Source: Chloroflexota bacterium (GTDB lineage Bacteria; Chloroflexota; Limnocylindria; Limnocylindrales; CSP1-4). Taken from it: a stretch of 23,505 nucleotides of DNA. A program made the translations under genes and the position numbers. The stretch is from assembly GCA_021785115.1 (NCBI GenBank), contig JAJYGO010000409.1:1-23505 (forward strand), given 5' to 3'. The notes under the pieces are model-generated. The model had not been told where the DNA came from and did no database searches. It saw only the letters and a list, made by a program, of their open reading frames with translations. How positions within the stretch are numbered: position 1 is the first letter of the stretch; every line of letters begins with the position of its first letter. Positions 1 through 7,604 of this stretch are shown in pieces.

Positions 1-774
1 CTCGGCACGGAACTGGCGTACACCTCCGCCGCCCGCGTAGCGCCGCTTGCCTCGGCCGAACAGCCGGTACCCCCGTCGTGCTCGCAGCTGCCCGATGTGG
101 CCGACACCGCCAGCGTCTCGATCGAGGCGGAGGCCCGCGCCGGAAGCCAGGTCATCGGAAGCGTCTCCCTGGCCGGGACGCGTGCCGGCACGGATGAGCG
201 CTGGAGCGCGACGCTGACCGGCTGGCCGGTCGACACCGGGCGCGAGCCGTCCTCGCTGGGCTACGTGCGGGTGGGCTCATCCGCGTGGCTGCGCTCCGGG
301 ACCGCCCCGTGGAGCAGCGTGCCGGTCGACGAGACGATCATCCCCTACGTCGAGGTGGGTGCCACGCCGGCGCCGGTCATCGTGCAGGATCGGGAGACGC
401 TCGACTCGGAGGTGCTCCGGGTCGCGCTCGCGAGCCCGGCACGCCTGGCCGCCGAGGACGTGGGCCTGGAGCTCGTGGACGGCGTCCGCGCGCGGCACTG
501 CCGCCTGCTGGCGGGCGGGTCGATCGCCCTCCAGGCGTTCCGGCCGCTGCGATGGCTCCTCGGCGAGGCGCCGCTCTCGGACCGGAGCAGCATCGCCGAC
601 TGGCGCGGCAGCCTGGACTGGTGGATCCTCCCGGGCGGTCGGCTGGCGGTCGCCTCCGTCTCGGTGGAGGGGCTGAACCCGGGCTGGCCCGGCGGGCTGC
701 AGACGACGCTGCAGGCGACCCTCACCTCCAAGCCGCTCCCGGCGGCGCCATCCATCACCGCGCCTGCACCATGA
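1..774 (+). CDS. Probable exported/lipoprotein-like protein, 5' end outside window
   Basis: The reading frame is open from base 1 to the TGA at 772-774, so the true start lies upstream; a GTG at 97 is only an internal candidate. About 257 residues are visible. They alternate beta-strand-like stretches rich in Val, Ser and Thr with Trp-containing turns, ending in a short Pro/Ala tail. The segment before the GTG (Ala/Ser/Pro rich, with one Cys) would fit the linker after a signal peptide or lipobox, but neither is visible. The pattern recalls LppX/LprG/LolA-like lipoproteins of high-GC bacteria, which are periplasmic lipid carriers; that is a weak resemblance, not a recognised match. It ends 16 nt before the WYL regulator on the same strand, so co-transcription is possible. 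Confidence 0.75.
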   Translation, partial: LGTELAYTSAARVAPLASAEQPVPPSCSQLPDVADTASVSIEAEARAGSQVIGSVSLAGTRAGTDERWSATLTGWPVDTGREPSSLGYVRVGSSAWLRSGTAPWSSVPVDETIIPYVEVGATPAPVIVQDRETLDSEVLRVALASPARLAAEDVGLELVDGVRARHCRLLAGGSIALQAFRPLRWLLGEAPLSDRSSIADWRGSLDWWILPGGRLAVASVSVEGLNPGWPGGLQTTLQATLTSKPLPAAPSITAPAP

Positions 775-790
775 CCGGCGGAGGTGTCAC

Positions 791-1801
791 ATGACGCTGG
801 AGCGCGCGGACCGCGCCGGACTGAAGTGGGATCGTGCGGCCCGCTACCTGAAGATCGCGCGGGTGCTGCACCAGCACCGCGACGGGATCGCCGCGGGCGC
901 CATCGCCGACCTGGTGGGCGTCTCCCGGCGGACCGTGTACCGGGACCTCGCCGCGATGGAACGCGACGCGGGGCTCCCCATCTGGCAGGACGGTGGCCGG
1001 TTCGGCCTGGAGGAGGACGCGTTCCTGCCGCCGCTCGACCTCACGCTGCACGAGGCGATGACGCTCTACCTCGCCGCACGCGTCCTGGCCAAGACCAGCG
1101 ACGAGTACGACAGCGAGCTGATCGGCGCCTTCGTCAAGCTCGCCGCGGTGCTGCCCGGGATCCTCGCCGAGCACGTGCAGGCGACCGCCGACCTGGTCGC
1201 CGCACGGCCGGCCGACGCGCGATTCACTCGGGTCTTCCGCACCCTGACGGAGGCCTGGGCCCGCGGGCGCGTGTTCCTGATCGAGTACGACGCGGGGGCG
1301 TACGACCCGTCGCGCGGCGTGCGCCGGGCCCGGGTCCGGCCGTACGCCATCGAGCCGTCCGCCCTGACGCACGCGCTCTACCTGATCGGGCTGGACGAGG
1401 AGCGCGGCGGGCGACGCACCTTCAAGGTGGAGCGGATCGTCGACGCGTCGCTGACGCCGGACACGTTCGACCCCCGGGAGGGCGGCGGCGCGGCGGCGGA
1501 CCTGGCACGCGGCTGGGACGTGATCAGCGACCAGCCGCTGGAGAGCGTCGCGATCCGGTTCGCCCCCGCGGTCGCGCGGCGCGTCGCCGAGACGCGCTGG
1601 CACGCCAGCCAGCAGCTGGAACCGCAGCCCGACGGCTCCCTGGTCTGGCGCGGACGGGTGGCGGGACTGCACGAGATCCAGGTGTGGGTCCTGGGCTGGG
1701 GCGCCGATGCGGAGGTCCTGGAGCCGGCGGAGCTGCGGGCGCGCGTGGCGGAGCAGGTCCGCCTGGCGGCGGCGACGTACGCCGCCGGTCGCCCGCGCTA
1801 G
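791..1801 (+). CDS. WYL-domain HTH transcriptional regulator
   Basis: This 336-residue protein has the usual layout of the YafY/PafC-like family. An N-terminal winged HTH covers about residues 18-75, with the recognition stretch LVGVSRRTVYRDLAAME. A helical linker follows. The WYL ligand-sensing domain covers about 145-225 (VRPYAIEPS, LYLIGLDE, RRTFKVERI), and a WCX-like C-terminal domain covers about 240-330. The signature Trp of WYL is replaced by Leu (LYLIG), as in some members. The start is set by a strong Shine-Dalgarno, GGAGGTG at 780-786, six bases before the ATG. WYL proteins bind nucleic-acid-derived or other small ligands and control DNA-damage, defence or metabolic genes. The target here is unknown, and no defence locus is adjacent. 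The gene converges on the SRPBCC gene, and the two stops overlap. Confidence 0.93.
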   Translation: MTLERADRAGLKWDRAARYLKIARVLHQHRDGIAAGAIADLVGVSRRTVYRDLAAMERDAGLPIWQDGGRFGLEEDAFLPPLDLTLHEAMTLYLAARVLAKTSDEYDSELIGAFVKLAAVLPGILAEHVQATADLVAARPADARFTRVFRTLTEAWARGRVFLIEYDAGAYDPSRGVRRARVRPYAIEPSALTHALYLIGLDEERGGRRTFKVERIVDASLTPDTFDPREGGGAAADLARGWDVISDQPLESVAIRFAPAVARRVAETRWHASQQLEPQPDGSLVWRGRVAGLHEIQVWVLGWGADAEVLEPAELRARVAEQVRLAAATYAAGRPR

Positions 1802-2235
1802 GAGCGGTCTCCCGCCGGGACCGGGTGCGAGCCCTCCGCCGCCGCGCGGAGGAGGCGGGGGAACCAGTGGCGCCAGAGCGCCTCGTGCAGCTCGTGCCGG
1901 CGGCCGCCCGGCAGTCCCACGTGCCGCAACGTCACGTGCGTGAGCCCGCCGTGATCGATCGCGTCGAGCGCGACGACGCTGGGCCGCCCGAGCGGGTCGC
2001 CTTCCCAGTCGAGCGTGAACGAGACGTGCTGGGGCGGGTCGACGGCCAGCACCGTGCCCACCGCGGTGGCGTCAGCCATGCGGAGGCGCACCGCGGCGCC
2101 GACGGTGGCCTGGAACTCGGCACCGTCGAGCCAGCGGGCCAGCCCCTCGGCGCTGGAGAGGAGCGGCCAGACCGCCTCCCTCGGCGCGTGCACCTCGCCC
2201 TGCATCTCGACGGCGTACCGGTGGTCCATCGCCAC
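1798..2235 (-). CDS. SRPBCC (START/AHSA1-like) family protein
   Basis: This 145-residue protein resembles the polyketide cyclase/AHSA1/CoxG branch of the SRPBCC helix-grip fold. It opens with a strand (VEMQGEVHAPREAVWPLLS), continues with AEGLARWLDGAEFQATVGAAVRL, then beta strands ending in VSFTLDWEG, and closes with a long C-terminal helix (HELHEALWRHWFPRLLRAAA). Such domains bind hydrophobic ligands in a cavity; no substrate can be named. Two starts are possible, GTG at 2235 and ATG at 2229, and neither has a clear Shine-Dalgarno. The gene lies 21 nt downstream of pntB on the same strand, so it may be the last gene of the transhydrogenase operon. Its stop shares a CTAG with the convergent WYL gene. 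Confidence 0.85.
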   Translation of the reverse strand: MAMDHRYAVEMQGEVHAPREAVWPLLSSAEGLARWLDGAEFQATVGAAVRLRMADATAVGTVLAVDPPQHVSFTLDWEGDPLGRPSVVALDAIDHGGLTHVTLRHVGLPGGRRHELHEALWRHWFPRLLRAAAEGSHPVPAGDRS

Positions 2236-2256
2236 AGGATAGTCGCGTGAGCGACG

Positions 2257-3684
2257 CTAGAGGGCCTTGACCGCGGAGATGAGCTGCGTCAGGACGTCCT
2301 TGGCGTCGCCGAAGAGCATCCCCGTCTTGGGGTCCGTGTAGAGCAGGTTGTCGATCCCCGCGTAGCCCGGCCGCATGGAGCGCTTGACCACGATGATGTT
2401 CGCGGCCTTGTCCACGTCCAGGATCGGCATCCCGTAGATCGGGCTCGAGGGATCGGACCGCGCCGCGGGGTTCGTGACGTCGTTGGCGCCCAGGACGAGG
2501 GCCACGTCCGCCCGCTGGAACTCGGGGTTGATGTCCTCCATCTCCCAGAGCTGCGGGTACGGCACGTTGGCCTCGGCGAGCAGGACGTTCATGTGGCCCG
2601 GCATGCGACCGGCGACGGGGTGGATGGCGTACTTGACGTCGACGCCACGCTCCTCCAGGAGCGCGGCCAGCTCCGCCGTGGCGTGCTGCGCCTGCGCCAC
2701 GGCCAGCCCGTAGCCCGGCACCACGATCACGTGCTGGGCGTAGGTGAGCTGGATCGCCGCGTCGTCGACGGTCAGCTCGCGCACCGACCCACCGCCGGTC
2801 GCGCCGCCGGCCGCCGCGACCGCCCCGGAATCGCCCGTCCCGAAGCCGCCCACGATGATGTTCAGGATCGAGCGGTTCATCGCGTCGGCCATCAGCTTGG
2901 TGAGGATCCCGCCCGATGCGCCCACCAGGGCACCGGCGATGATGAGCACGGGATCGTCGATGACGAACCCGGCCATCGCGACCGCCGTGCCGGTGAACGC
3001 GTTGAGCAGGGAGATCACCACCGGCATGTCGGCGCCGCCGATCGGCAGCACCATCGTGACGCCGAAGACCAGGGCGACCGCGAGCAGCGCGACCAGCACC
3101 AGGACGACCTGGCCGACGAAGATCAGGTAGACCGCGGCCACCACCGCGATGATCGCCAGCACCACGTTGATGGCCTGGCCCGCGGGCAGCTTGACCGGCG
3201 TGCCGGTCACGATCCCCTGCAGCTTGCCGGCGGCGATCAGCGAGCCGGTGAAGGTGACCGAGCCGATCACCACGTCCAGCACGGTCGCCACCACCTCGGC
3301 CGTGCCGAGCGTGTGGGGACCGATCCCCGCGGCCCGGACGAACTCGTCGATCGCGACCAGCGCCGCCGCGCCGCCGCCCATCGCGTTGAAGATGCTGACG
3401 AGCTGCGGCATCGCCGTCATCTTCACGGTGCGCGCGGTGTACGCGCCGGCACCGCCGCCCACCACCAGGCCGACCACGATGATCGGCCAGATGAGGGTCC
3501 CCGTGGTGCTGACGTCACCCGCGGCGATCAGCAGGATGGTCCCGAGCACGGCGGCCGCCATGCCCACCGCCGAGAGCTGGTTGCCGCGCCGCGCCGTGGC
3601 GGGCGAGTTCATGAGGTGCAGGCCCATCACGAAGCAGGCCGCGGCGATGATGTAGACGAGCCGGATGAAGGTGTCGAGCGACAT
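2257..3684 (-). CDS. pntB: NAD(P) transhydrogenase subunit beta
   Basis: The product is 475 residues, close to the usual 460-480. Residues 1-275 form the proton channel with many membrane helices and conserved loops (GSVTFTGS at 141-148, and GADMPVVISLLNAFTG at 217-232). A Gly/Ala-rich linker at 280-300 leads to the NADP(H)-binding domain III, which has GYGLAVAQAQ at 324-333, GAND at 399-402 and KRSM at 434-437. With PntAA and PntAB it couples hydride transfer from NADH to NADP+ to proton entry, supplying NADPH. The ATG at 3684 gives the standard N-terminus (MSLDTFIRLVYIIAAACF); the frame runs on upstream only as a shadow. The gene begins 5 nt after the pntAB stop, as expected in an operon. 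Confidence 0.97.
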   Translation of the reverse strand: MSLDTFIRLVYIIAAACFVMGLHLMNSPATARRGNQLSAVGMAAAVLGTILLIAAGDVSTTGTLIWPIIVVGLVVGGGAGAYTARTVKMTAMPQLVSIFNAMGGGAAALVAIDEFVRAAGIGPHTLGTAEVVATVLDVVIGSVTFTGSLIAAGKLQGIVTGTPVKLPAGQAINVVLAIIAVVAAVYLIFVGQVVLVLVALLAVALVFGVTMVLPIGGADMPVVISLLNAFTGTAVAMAGFVIDDPVLIIAGALVGASGGILTKLMADAMNRSILNIIVGGFGTGDSGAVAAAGGATGGGSVRELTVDDAAIQLTYAQHVIVVPGYGLAVAQAQHATAELAALLEERGVDVKYAIHPVAGRMPGHMNVLLAEANVPYPQLWEMEDINPEFQRADVALVLGANDVTNPAARSDPSSPIYGMPILDVDKAANIIVVKRSMRPGYAGIDNLLYTDPKTGMLFGDAKDVLTQLISAVKAL

Positions 3685-3689
3685 GGCGG

Positions 3690-4010
3690 TCAGGCCTCGG
3701 GCTTCGGTGCGCCCCTGGGGGCCGCGGGCCGCTTCTTGAACATCTCGAGCATCCGGTCGGTGACCAGGTACCCGCCCACCACGTTCATGGCGGCGAAGGC
3801 CACCGCCAGCACGCTGAGGAAGATGCTCAGCGGGTTGTCGGCGATGGCCGCGATCAGCATGGCGCCCACCAGGACGATCCCGTGGATCGAGTTGGCCCCG
3901 GACATGAGGGGCGTGTGGAGCGTGGCCGGCACCTTGCTGATGACCTCGAAGCCCACCAGGATGGCGAGCACGAAGATCGTGAGCGAGGAGATGAGCTGGT
4001 CGACGCTCAT
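3690..4010 (-). CDS. pntAB: NAD(P) transhydrogenase subunit alpha part 2 (membrane)
   Basis: This is the small membrane subunit of the three-polypeptide proton-translocating transhydrogenase, 106 residues long. About three hydrophobic helices are visible, near residues 6-24, 42-57 and 61-85, with the family-typical PLMSGANSIHGIVLVGA and a basic C-terminal tail (MFKKRPAAPRGAPKPEA). In many bacteria this segment is fused to the end of PntA; here it is separate, as in Rhodospirillum and many Actinobacteria and Chloroflexi. Its ATG overlaps the pntAA stop in an ATGA (4007-4010), a sign of translational coupling and fixed stoichiometry. Confidence 0.96.
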   Translation of the reverse strand: MSVDQLISSLTIFVLAILVGFEVISKVPATLHTPLMSGANSIHGIVLVGAMLIAAIADNPLSIFLSVLAVAFAAMNVVGGYLVTDRMLEMFKKRPAAPRGAPKPEA

Positions 4011-5176
4011 GCCGCGGAACCTCCGGTGGTCGAGCCGGCGGCGGGCTCGAGCAGCTTCTGTGTCGCCGCCTGCACGACGCGGCCGTCGTGCGTGATGACG
4101 GTCGAGGTGTGCACCTCGTCCCTGGGGTCGATGGCCAGGGCCCCATCCTTGATGAAGGTCACCAGCAGCGCGGCCAGGTTCCGGGAGTAGAAGAGGCTGG
4201 CGCTGCCGGGCATGCTGGCGGGCAGGTTGGTGGGGGCCAGGATGATCACCCCGTTGTCCGTCTCGACGGTCTCGCCCGCCTTCGACAGCTCGCAGTTGCC
4301 GCCCAGCTCGCTGGCGGCCATGTCCACGATCACGGCGCCCGGCTTCATCCCGGCCACCGCCGCCGCCGTCACCAGGATCGGCGGGCGCCGCCCCGGCACC
4401 TGCGCCGTCGTGATGACGATGTCCTGCTGGGCGATGTACCCGTTGAGCTCGTCCTGCTGCGCCTTCTGCTCCTCGGGGGTCAGGGCGCGCGCGTAGCCGC
4501 CTTCGCCGGTCGCGTCGGCGACCGACTTGAGCTCGATGAACTGCGCGCCGACGCTCTGCGCCTGCTCCTTCGTCTCGCGGCGCACGTCGTAGGCCTTGAC
4601 GACCGCCCCGAGGCGCCGCGCGGTCGCGATGGCCTGGAGCCCGGCCACGCCGATCCCCAGCACCAGCACGTTCGCCGGCTTGGCCGTGCCGGCCGCGGTG
4701 GTCAGCATCGGGAAGTAGCGCCCGAAGGCCTCGGCGGCCATGATGACCGCCTTGTAGCCGCCCACGTTCGCCTGCGAGGAGAGCGCGTCCATGGTCTGCG
4801 CGCGGCTCAGGGTCCGCGGGATGGCGTCCAGGCTGATCGCCGTGACGCCCTTCGCCGCGAGCTCCGCGGCGAGCCGGGGATCGAGCAGCGGCTGGAGGAA
4901 GCCGACGACCGCCTGGCCGGAGCGGAGCCTGGCGACCTCGTCGGCGGATGGCTTCTGCACGCGCGCGACCAGATCCGCCTGCGCATACAGCTCATCGGTG
5001 GAGACGACGGTCGCCCCGGCCGCTTCGTATGCGCTGTCGGGGAAGTGCGAGCCGAGGCCCGCTCCCCGCTCGACGAGGATCTCCGCGCCGGCCTTCTGGA
5101 CCTTGGCGAGGGTCTCGGGCACCAGCGCCACCCGGCGCTCCCCCGGCGCCGTCTCCCTGGCGACACCAACCTTCAT
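4007..5176 (-). CDS. pntAA: NAD(P) transhydrogenase subunit alpha part 1 (NAD-binding)
   Basis: This 389-residue soluble domain I binds NAD(H). The family N-terminus is RETAPGERRVALVPETL (residues 7-23). The conserved mobile region SRAQTMDALSSQANVGGYKA spans 124-143. The Rossmann motif GIGVAG is at 174-179, followed by the acidic residue D197 in KAYDVRRE that fits NAD rather than NADP. TAQVPGRRPPILVT and NLPASMPGSASLFYSRN are also typical. The protein is similar in sequence to alanine dehydrogenase, but the neighbours settle the identity. The start is the ATG at 5176 with AAGGA at 5186-5190; the much longer open frame upstream overlaps the divergent MarR gene and is a shadow. It is the first gene of pntAA-pntAB-pntB. 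Confidence 0.97.
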   Translation of the reverse strand: MKVGVARETAPGERRVALVPETLAKVQKAGAEILVERGAGLGSHFPDSAYEAAGATVVSTDELYAQADLVARVQKPSADEVARLRSGQAVVGFLQPLLDPRLAAELAAKGVTAISLDAIPRTLSRAQTMDALSSQANVGGYKAVIMAAEAFGRYFPMLTTAAGTAKPANVLVLGIGVAGLQAIATARRLGAVVKAYDVRRETKEQAQSVGAQFIELKSVADATGEGGYARALTPEEQKAQQDELNGYIAQQDIVITTAQVPGRRPPILVTAAAVAGMKPGAVIVDMAASELGGNCELSKAGETVETDNGVIILAPTNLPASMPGSASLFYSRNLAALLVTFIKDGALAIDPRDEVHTSTVITHDGRVVQAATQKLLEPAAGSTTGGSAA

Positions 5177-5329
5177 GGACGGGCATCCTTGTGCGGTGGC
5201 GACACGCGCCACGTGTGAACCGACGGGCAACGACCTGCAGTGGGATCCGGCGCGCACGACGACACGCGGACCAGTGCAGACCGCTGCACATGGTACGGGA
5301 ACTGACGAGGAATACGGTGAGACGCCTGC

Positions 5330-5356
5330 CGGCCCGTCCGGAACACCGGCGGGCCG
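5330..5356. promoter_or_regulatory. Inverted repeat between divergent pntAA and marR-like gene
   Basis: CGGCCCG at 5330-5336 is repeated inverted as CGGGCCG at 5350-5356, with a shorter CCGG-aaca-CCGG nested inside. It lies 39 nt upstream of the MarR-like start and 154 nt upstream of pntAA. MarR proteins often bind such repeats in their own promoters, so this is a candidate autoregulatory site. GC-rich DNA produces repeats like this by chance. I found no convincing -35/-10 pair, though TACACT at 5369-5374 could be a -10. A second weak repeat, ACACG-N5-CGTGT at 5202-5216, lies closer to pntAA. Confidence 0.25.
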
Positions 5357-5395
5357 AGGCGCATAGGCTACACTGCCGGCGGTGGCAATGCTTTC

Positions 5396-6073
5396 GTGAC
5401 GAACAGGAACGGCAGGACCCGGGCCGCGATGGCGGCACCGCCGACCAGGCTGGGCGGCACGCAGCCGGCGACGGGGACACCGGACGCCCCGTCGGCAGGT
5501 GACGCGCGCACGGCCGCCACGCCCTCCCGCCCTCCGGTCGGCGCCGAGGCGCTGGAGACCAGCCGGCTGGTCGTGGATCTCGTGCATGCGGCGCTCTCGG
5601 CCGGGGGGCCCTCGTACGGACGGCGCACCCCCGACGCTCCCGCACCGGCGTCGGCCGAGGAAGCGGTGGGCACGGGGGCGGCAGGCACCGAGGGCACCCC
5701 GCCCATCCACGGGGATCGGCCCACGCATCTCTCGCCGCACGCCGTCCGGGCGAGCGTGGCCATCTACCAGCACGGGCAGTGCACCGTGGGCGAGCTCGCG
5801 GCCACGCTCGGCATCTCCCTGGGCTGGGCCAGCCGGATCGCCGAGGAACTCGAGGCGCGCGGCTACGCCGTCCGCGAGCGATCGGCGGAGGACCGCCGCG
5901 TGGTGCGGCTGCGGCTCTCGGAGCGCGCCCTCGAGGAGGTGGACCGGGCCTACCGCTGGCGCGGCGATGCCGTGGAGCGCGCGCTCGAGCCGCTCGACGC
6001 CGCCGGGCGCGAGGCGGTGCGCGGGTTCCTGCGCCGGCTCGCCGAGGAGTTCACGGCCGGGTCGGGACGCTAG
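5396..6073 (+). CDS. MarR-family transcriptional regulator with an N-terminal insertion
   Basis: The product is 225 residues from a GTG start, longer than the usual 140-170. The winged HTH is clear at about 112-175: HLSPHAVRASVAIYQHGQ, then TVGELAATLGISLGWASRIA as the HTH, then the wing RSAEDRRVVRLRLSE. A C-terminal dimerisation helix follows (GREAVRGFLRRLAEEF). The first helix, EALETSRLVVDLVHAAL at about 51-67, is separated from the HTH core by about 40 Pro/Ala/Gly/Glu-rich residues where MarR proteins normally have a short loop. The first 45 residues are also low-complexity, so the true start could be further in; no strong Shine-Dalgarno marks the GTG. The gene is divergent from pnt and 13 nt upstream of the HD phosphohydrolase, which it may co-regulate. 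Confidence 0.87.
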   Translation: MTNRNGRTRAAMAAPPTRLGGTQPATGTPDAPSAGDARTAATPSRPPVGAEALETSRLVVDLVHAALSAGGPSYGRRTPDAPAPASAEEAVGTGAAGTEGTPPIHGDRPTHLSPHAVRASVAIYQHGQCTVGELAATLGISLGWASRIAEELEARGYAVRERSAEDRRVVRLRLSERALEEVDRAYRWRGDAVERALEPLDAAGREAVRGFLRRLAEEFTAGSGR

Positions 6074-6086
6074 ACTGCTGGCGTCG

Positions 6087-7538
6087 ATGGCGCACCCCCA
6101 GTTCGAAGCGGTCAACCTGATCAGCGACCCGGTCCACGGGTACATCGAGCTGACCAAGCGGCTCACGCCCGCGCAGGCCGATCGGGCAGGCCTGCCGGCC
6201 GAGGACGCCGCGGAGGAGGACCTGCTCGACACGCAGTGGCTCCAGCGGCTGCGCCGGATCAGCCAGCTGCAGAGCGCGCGCTGGGTCTTTCCCAGTGCGG
6301 AGCACTCCCGGTTCGTCCACGGCCTGGGCGTCATGCATGAAGCGGGTCTGTGGGGTCGCGCCCTCTACCCCACGCTGCGCGACGCGCTCCTGCGGGACAC
6401 GCTGGATGAGGGCGAGGCGTCCGAGCATCCGATCCCCTCCGAGGCGCTCGTGGTCGAGACGCTCCGGGTTGCGGGCCTGCTCCACGACGTGGGGCACGGC
6501 CCCTTCGCGCACTTCTTCGACGAGCACGTGCTCTCGCGGTGGCCCGCGCCTCCGCACCCCAGCCGCGACCCGCGCAAGCGCCTCACGCACGAGGACCTGG
6601 GCCAGGCGATCGTGGAGCGCGAGCTGGCCGACCTGATCGAGGGATTGCGCAGGGCGCCTTCCGGCGACCCGGAACGGGCCGCATTCGCGGAGGGCGAGCG
6701 GATCGATCCGCGCTGGATCGGCTTCCTGATCTCGAAGCCCCCGCTGGCCGAGCCGGGGATGCCGCTCTGGGTGCGACGGCTCCAGCCGCTCTTCTCCGGC
6801 ATCTTCACCGTCGACAACCTGGACTACGTGCGACGCGACGCGCTCATGACGGGCGTGGCGATCGGGGTGGTGGATGCGGATCGACTGCGGCGCTACGCCT
6901 TCGTGTCGGAGCGCGGCCTGGCGCTCTACGAGCCCGGGCTGGGCGCCCTGGAGATGTTCCTCACCGCGCGCCTCTTCCTCTACAACACCGTGTACTTCCA
7001 CCGCACCGTCCGGGCGATCGACCTGGACCTGGCGGAGGCGTTCGGGCCGGCGTTCGAGGCAGTCTTCGGCGACCGCAACCCGCTCGACGCCCTGCGCGAC
7101 TACGCCACGCTCGACGAGTACGCCCTGCTCCACCAGGCCGCCCTCTGGGCCCGGGGGGAGCGGATCTCGGAGCGGCCGGAACCCGGCGATGGATGCGTGA
7201 CGCCGGGCGTCGCCGACCTCTGGAAGGGGATCCTGCTCCGTCGTCCGTCCTGGCACGCAGTGCGCGAGGTGCGCCGCGATTCCCGGGCCGGGGCGGCGCG
7301 GGAACTGGTGGAGGCAGAGCTGCGTGCCGCCCTGGGCGTCGCGGCCGCGGAGGATGCCGGTCGCTACCGCTTCGATCTCGCCGACGCCGACGCGCGGCCC
7401 CAGAACCCGCTGCTGGTGGCGGGGCGGCTGGTGGTCGCCCGGCGCGACGGCTCTCTCGACGCCGCGCCTCTCAGCGAGCTGCTGGAGCGCCTGCCCGCGG
7501 TGGTGACGGTCGGGCGCGCGTACGAGCGGATCGGGTAG
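6087..7538 (+). CDS. HD-domain phosphohydrolase (dNTP triphosphohydrolase-like)
   Basis: This 483-residue protein belongs to the SAMHD1/YwfO-like branch of HD hydrolases. The N-terminus (NLISDPVHGYIELT) and the first block (DTQWLQRLRRISQLQSARWVFPSAEHSRFVHGLGVMHEA, in two parts) are characteristic. Metal ligands are H78, H133-D134 in LLHDVGHGPFAH, and an Asp in DNLDYVRRDALMTGV at 243-257. Known members cleave deoxynucleoside triphosphates to nucleoside and triphosphate, or act as related phosphohydrolases, so dNTP-pool control is the likely role. The ATG at 6087 lies 13 nt after the MarR stop without a strong Shine-Dalgarno, suggesting co-transcription and perhaps translational read-on. The C-terminal third is less conserved. 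Confidence 0.92.
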   Translation: MAHPQFEAVNLISDPVHGYIELTKRLTPAQADRAGLPAEDAAEEDLLDTQWLQRLRRISQLQSARWVFPSAEHSRFVHGLGVMHEAGLWGRALYPTLRDALLRDTLDEGEASEHPIPSEALVVETLRVAGLLHDVGHGPFAHFFDEHVLSRWPAPPHPSRDPRKRLTHEDLGQAIVERELADLIEGLRRAPSGDPERAAFAEGERIDPRWIGFLISKPPLAEPGMPLWVRRLQPLFSGIFTVDNLDYVRRDALMTGVAIGVVDADRLRRYAFVSERGLALYEPGLGALEMFLTARLFLYNTVYFHRTVRAIDLDLAEAFGPAFEAVFGDRNPLDALRDYATLDEYALLHQAALWARGERISERPEPGDGCVTPGVADLWKGILLRRPSWHAVREVRRDSRAGAARELVEAELRAALGVAAAEDAGRYRFDLADADARPQNPLLVAGRLVVARRDGSLDAAPLSELLERLPAVVTVGRAYERIG

Positions 7539-7543
7539 CGGTT

Positions 7544-7570
7544 CGCAGGCCTCCGCGCCGCGCGCCTGCG
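7544..7570. terminator. Candidate hairpin between convergent genes
   Basis: CGCAGGC at 7544-7550 pairs with GCCTGCG at 7564-7570 across a GC-rich 13-nt loop. It sits six bases after the HD-gene stop and just before the end of the convergent methyltransferase gene. There is no T-run on either side, so it could only be a weak or Rho-assisted terminator. Chance occurrence is possible at this GC content. Confidence 0.3.
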
Positions 7571-7604
7571 GCCCGGGTCGCGCCACAGGCCACCCGGCCG
7601 GCGG

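Noticed and set aside
791..1801. WYL regulator as a marker of a defence island
   Set aside because: WYL proteins often control defence loci, but the flanking genes are a partial exported protein, an SRPBCC protein and pnt genes.
2593..4095. 500-codon plus-strand frame opposite pntB and pntAB
   Set aside because: The translation is an Arg/Asp/His-rich low-complexity string. The minus strand encodes unmistakable transhydrogenase subunits.
4007..5176. Alanine dehydrogenase
   Set aside because: The fold is shared, but the adjacent pntAB and pntB, the ATGA overlap and the SRAQTMDALSSQANVGGYKA region identify the transhydrogenase alpha subunit.
6087..7538. HD phosphohydrolase as an anti-phage dNTP-depleting enzyme
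   Set aside because: It fits the widespread housekeeping YwfO/SAMHD1-like type and has no defence partners nearby; nothing in the sequence favours a phage role.
6051..7586. 511-codon minus-strand frame opposite the HD phosphohydrolase
   Set aside because: No domain signature. The plus strand carries all HD metal ligands.
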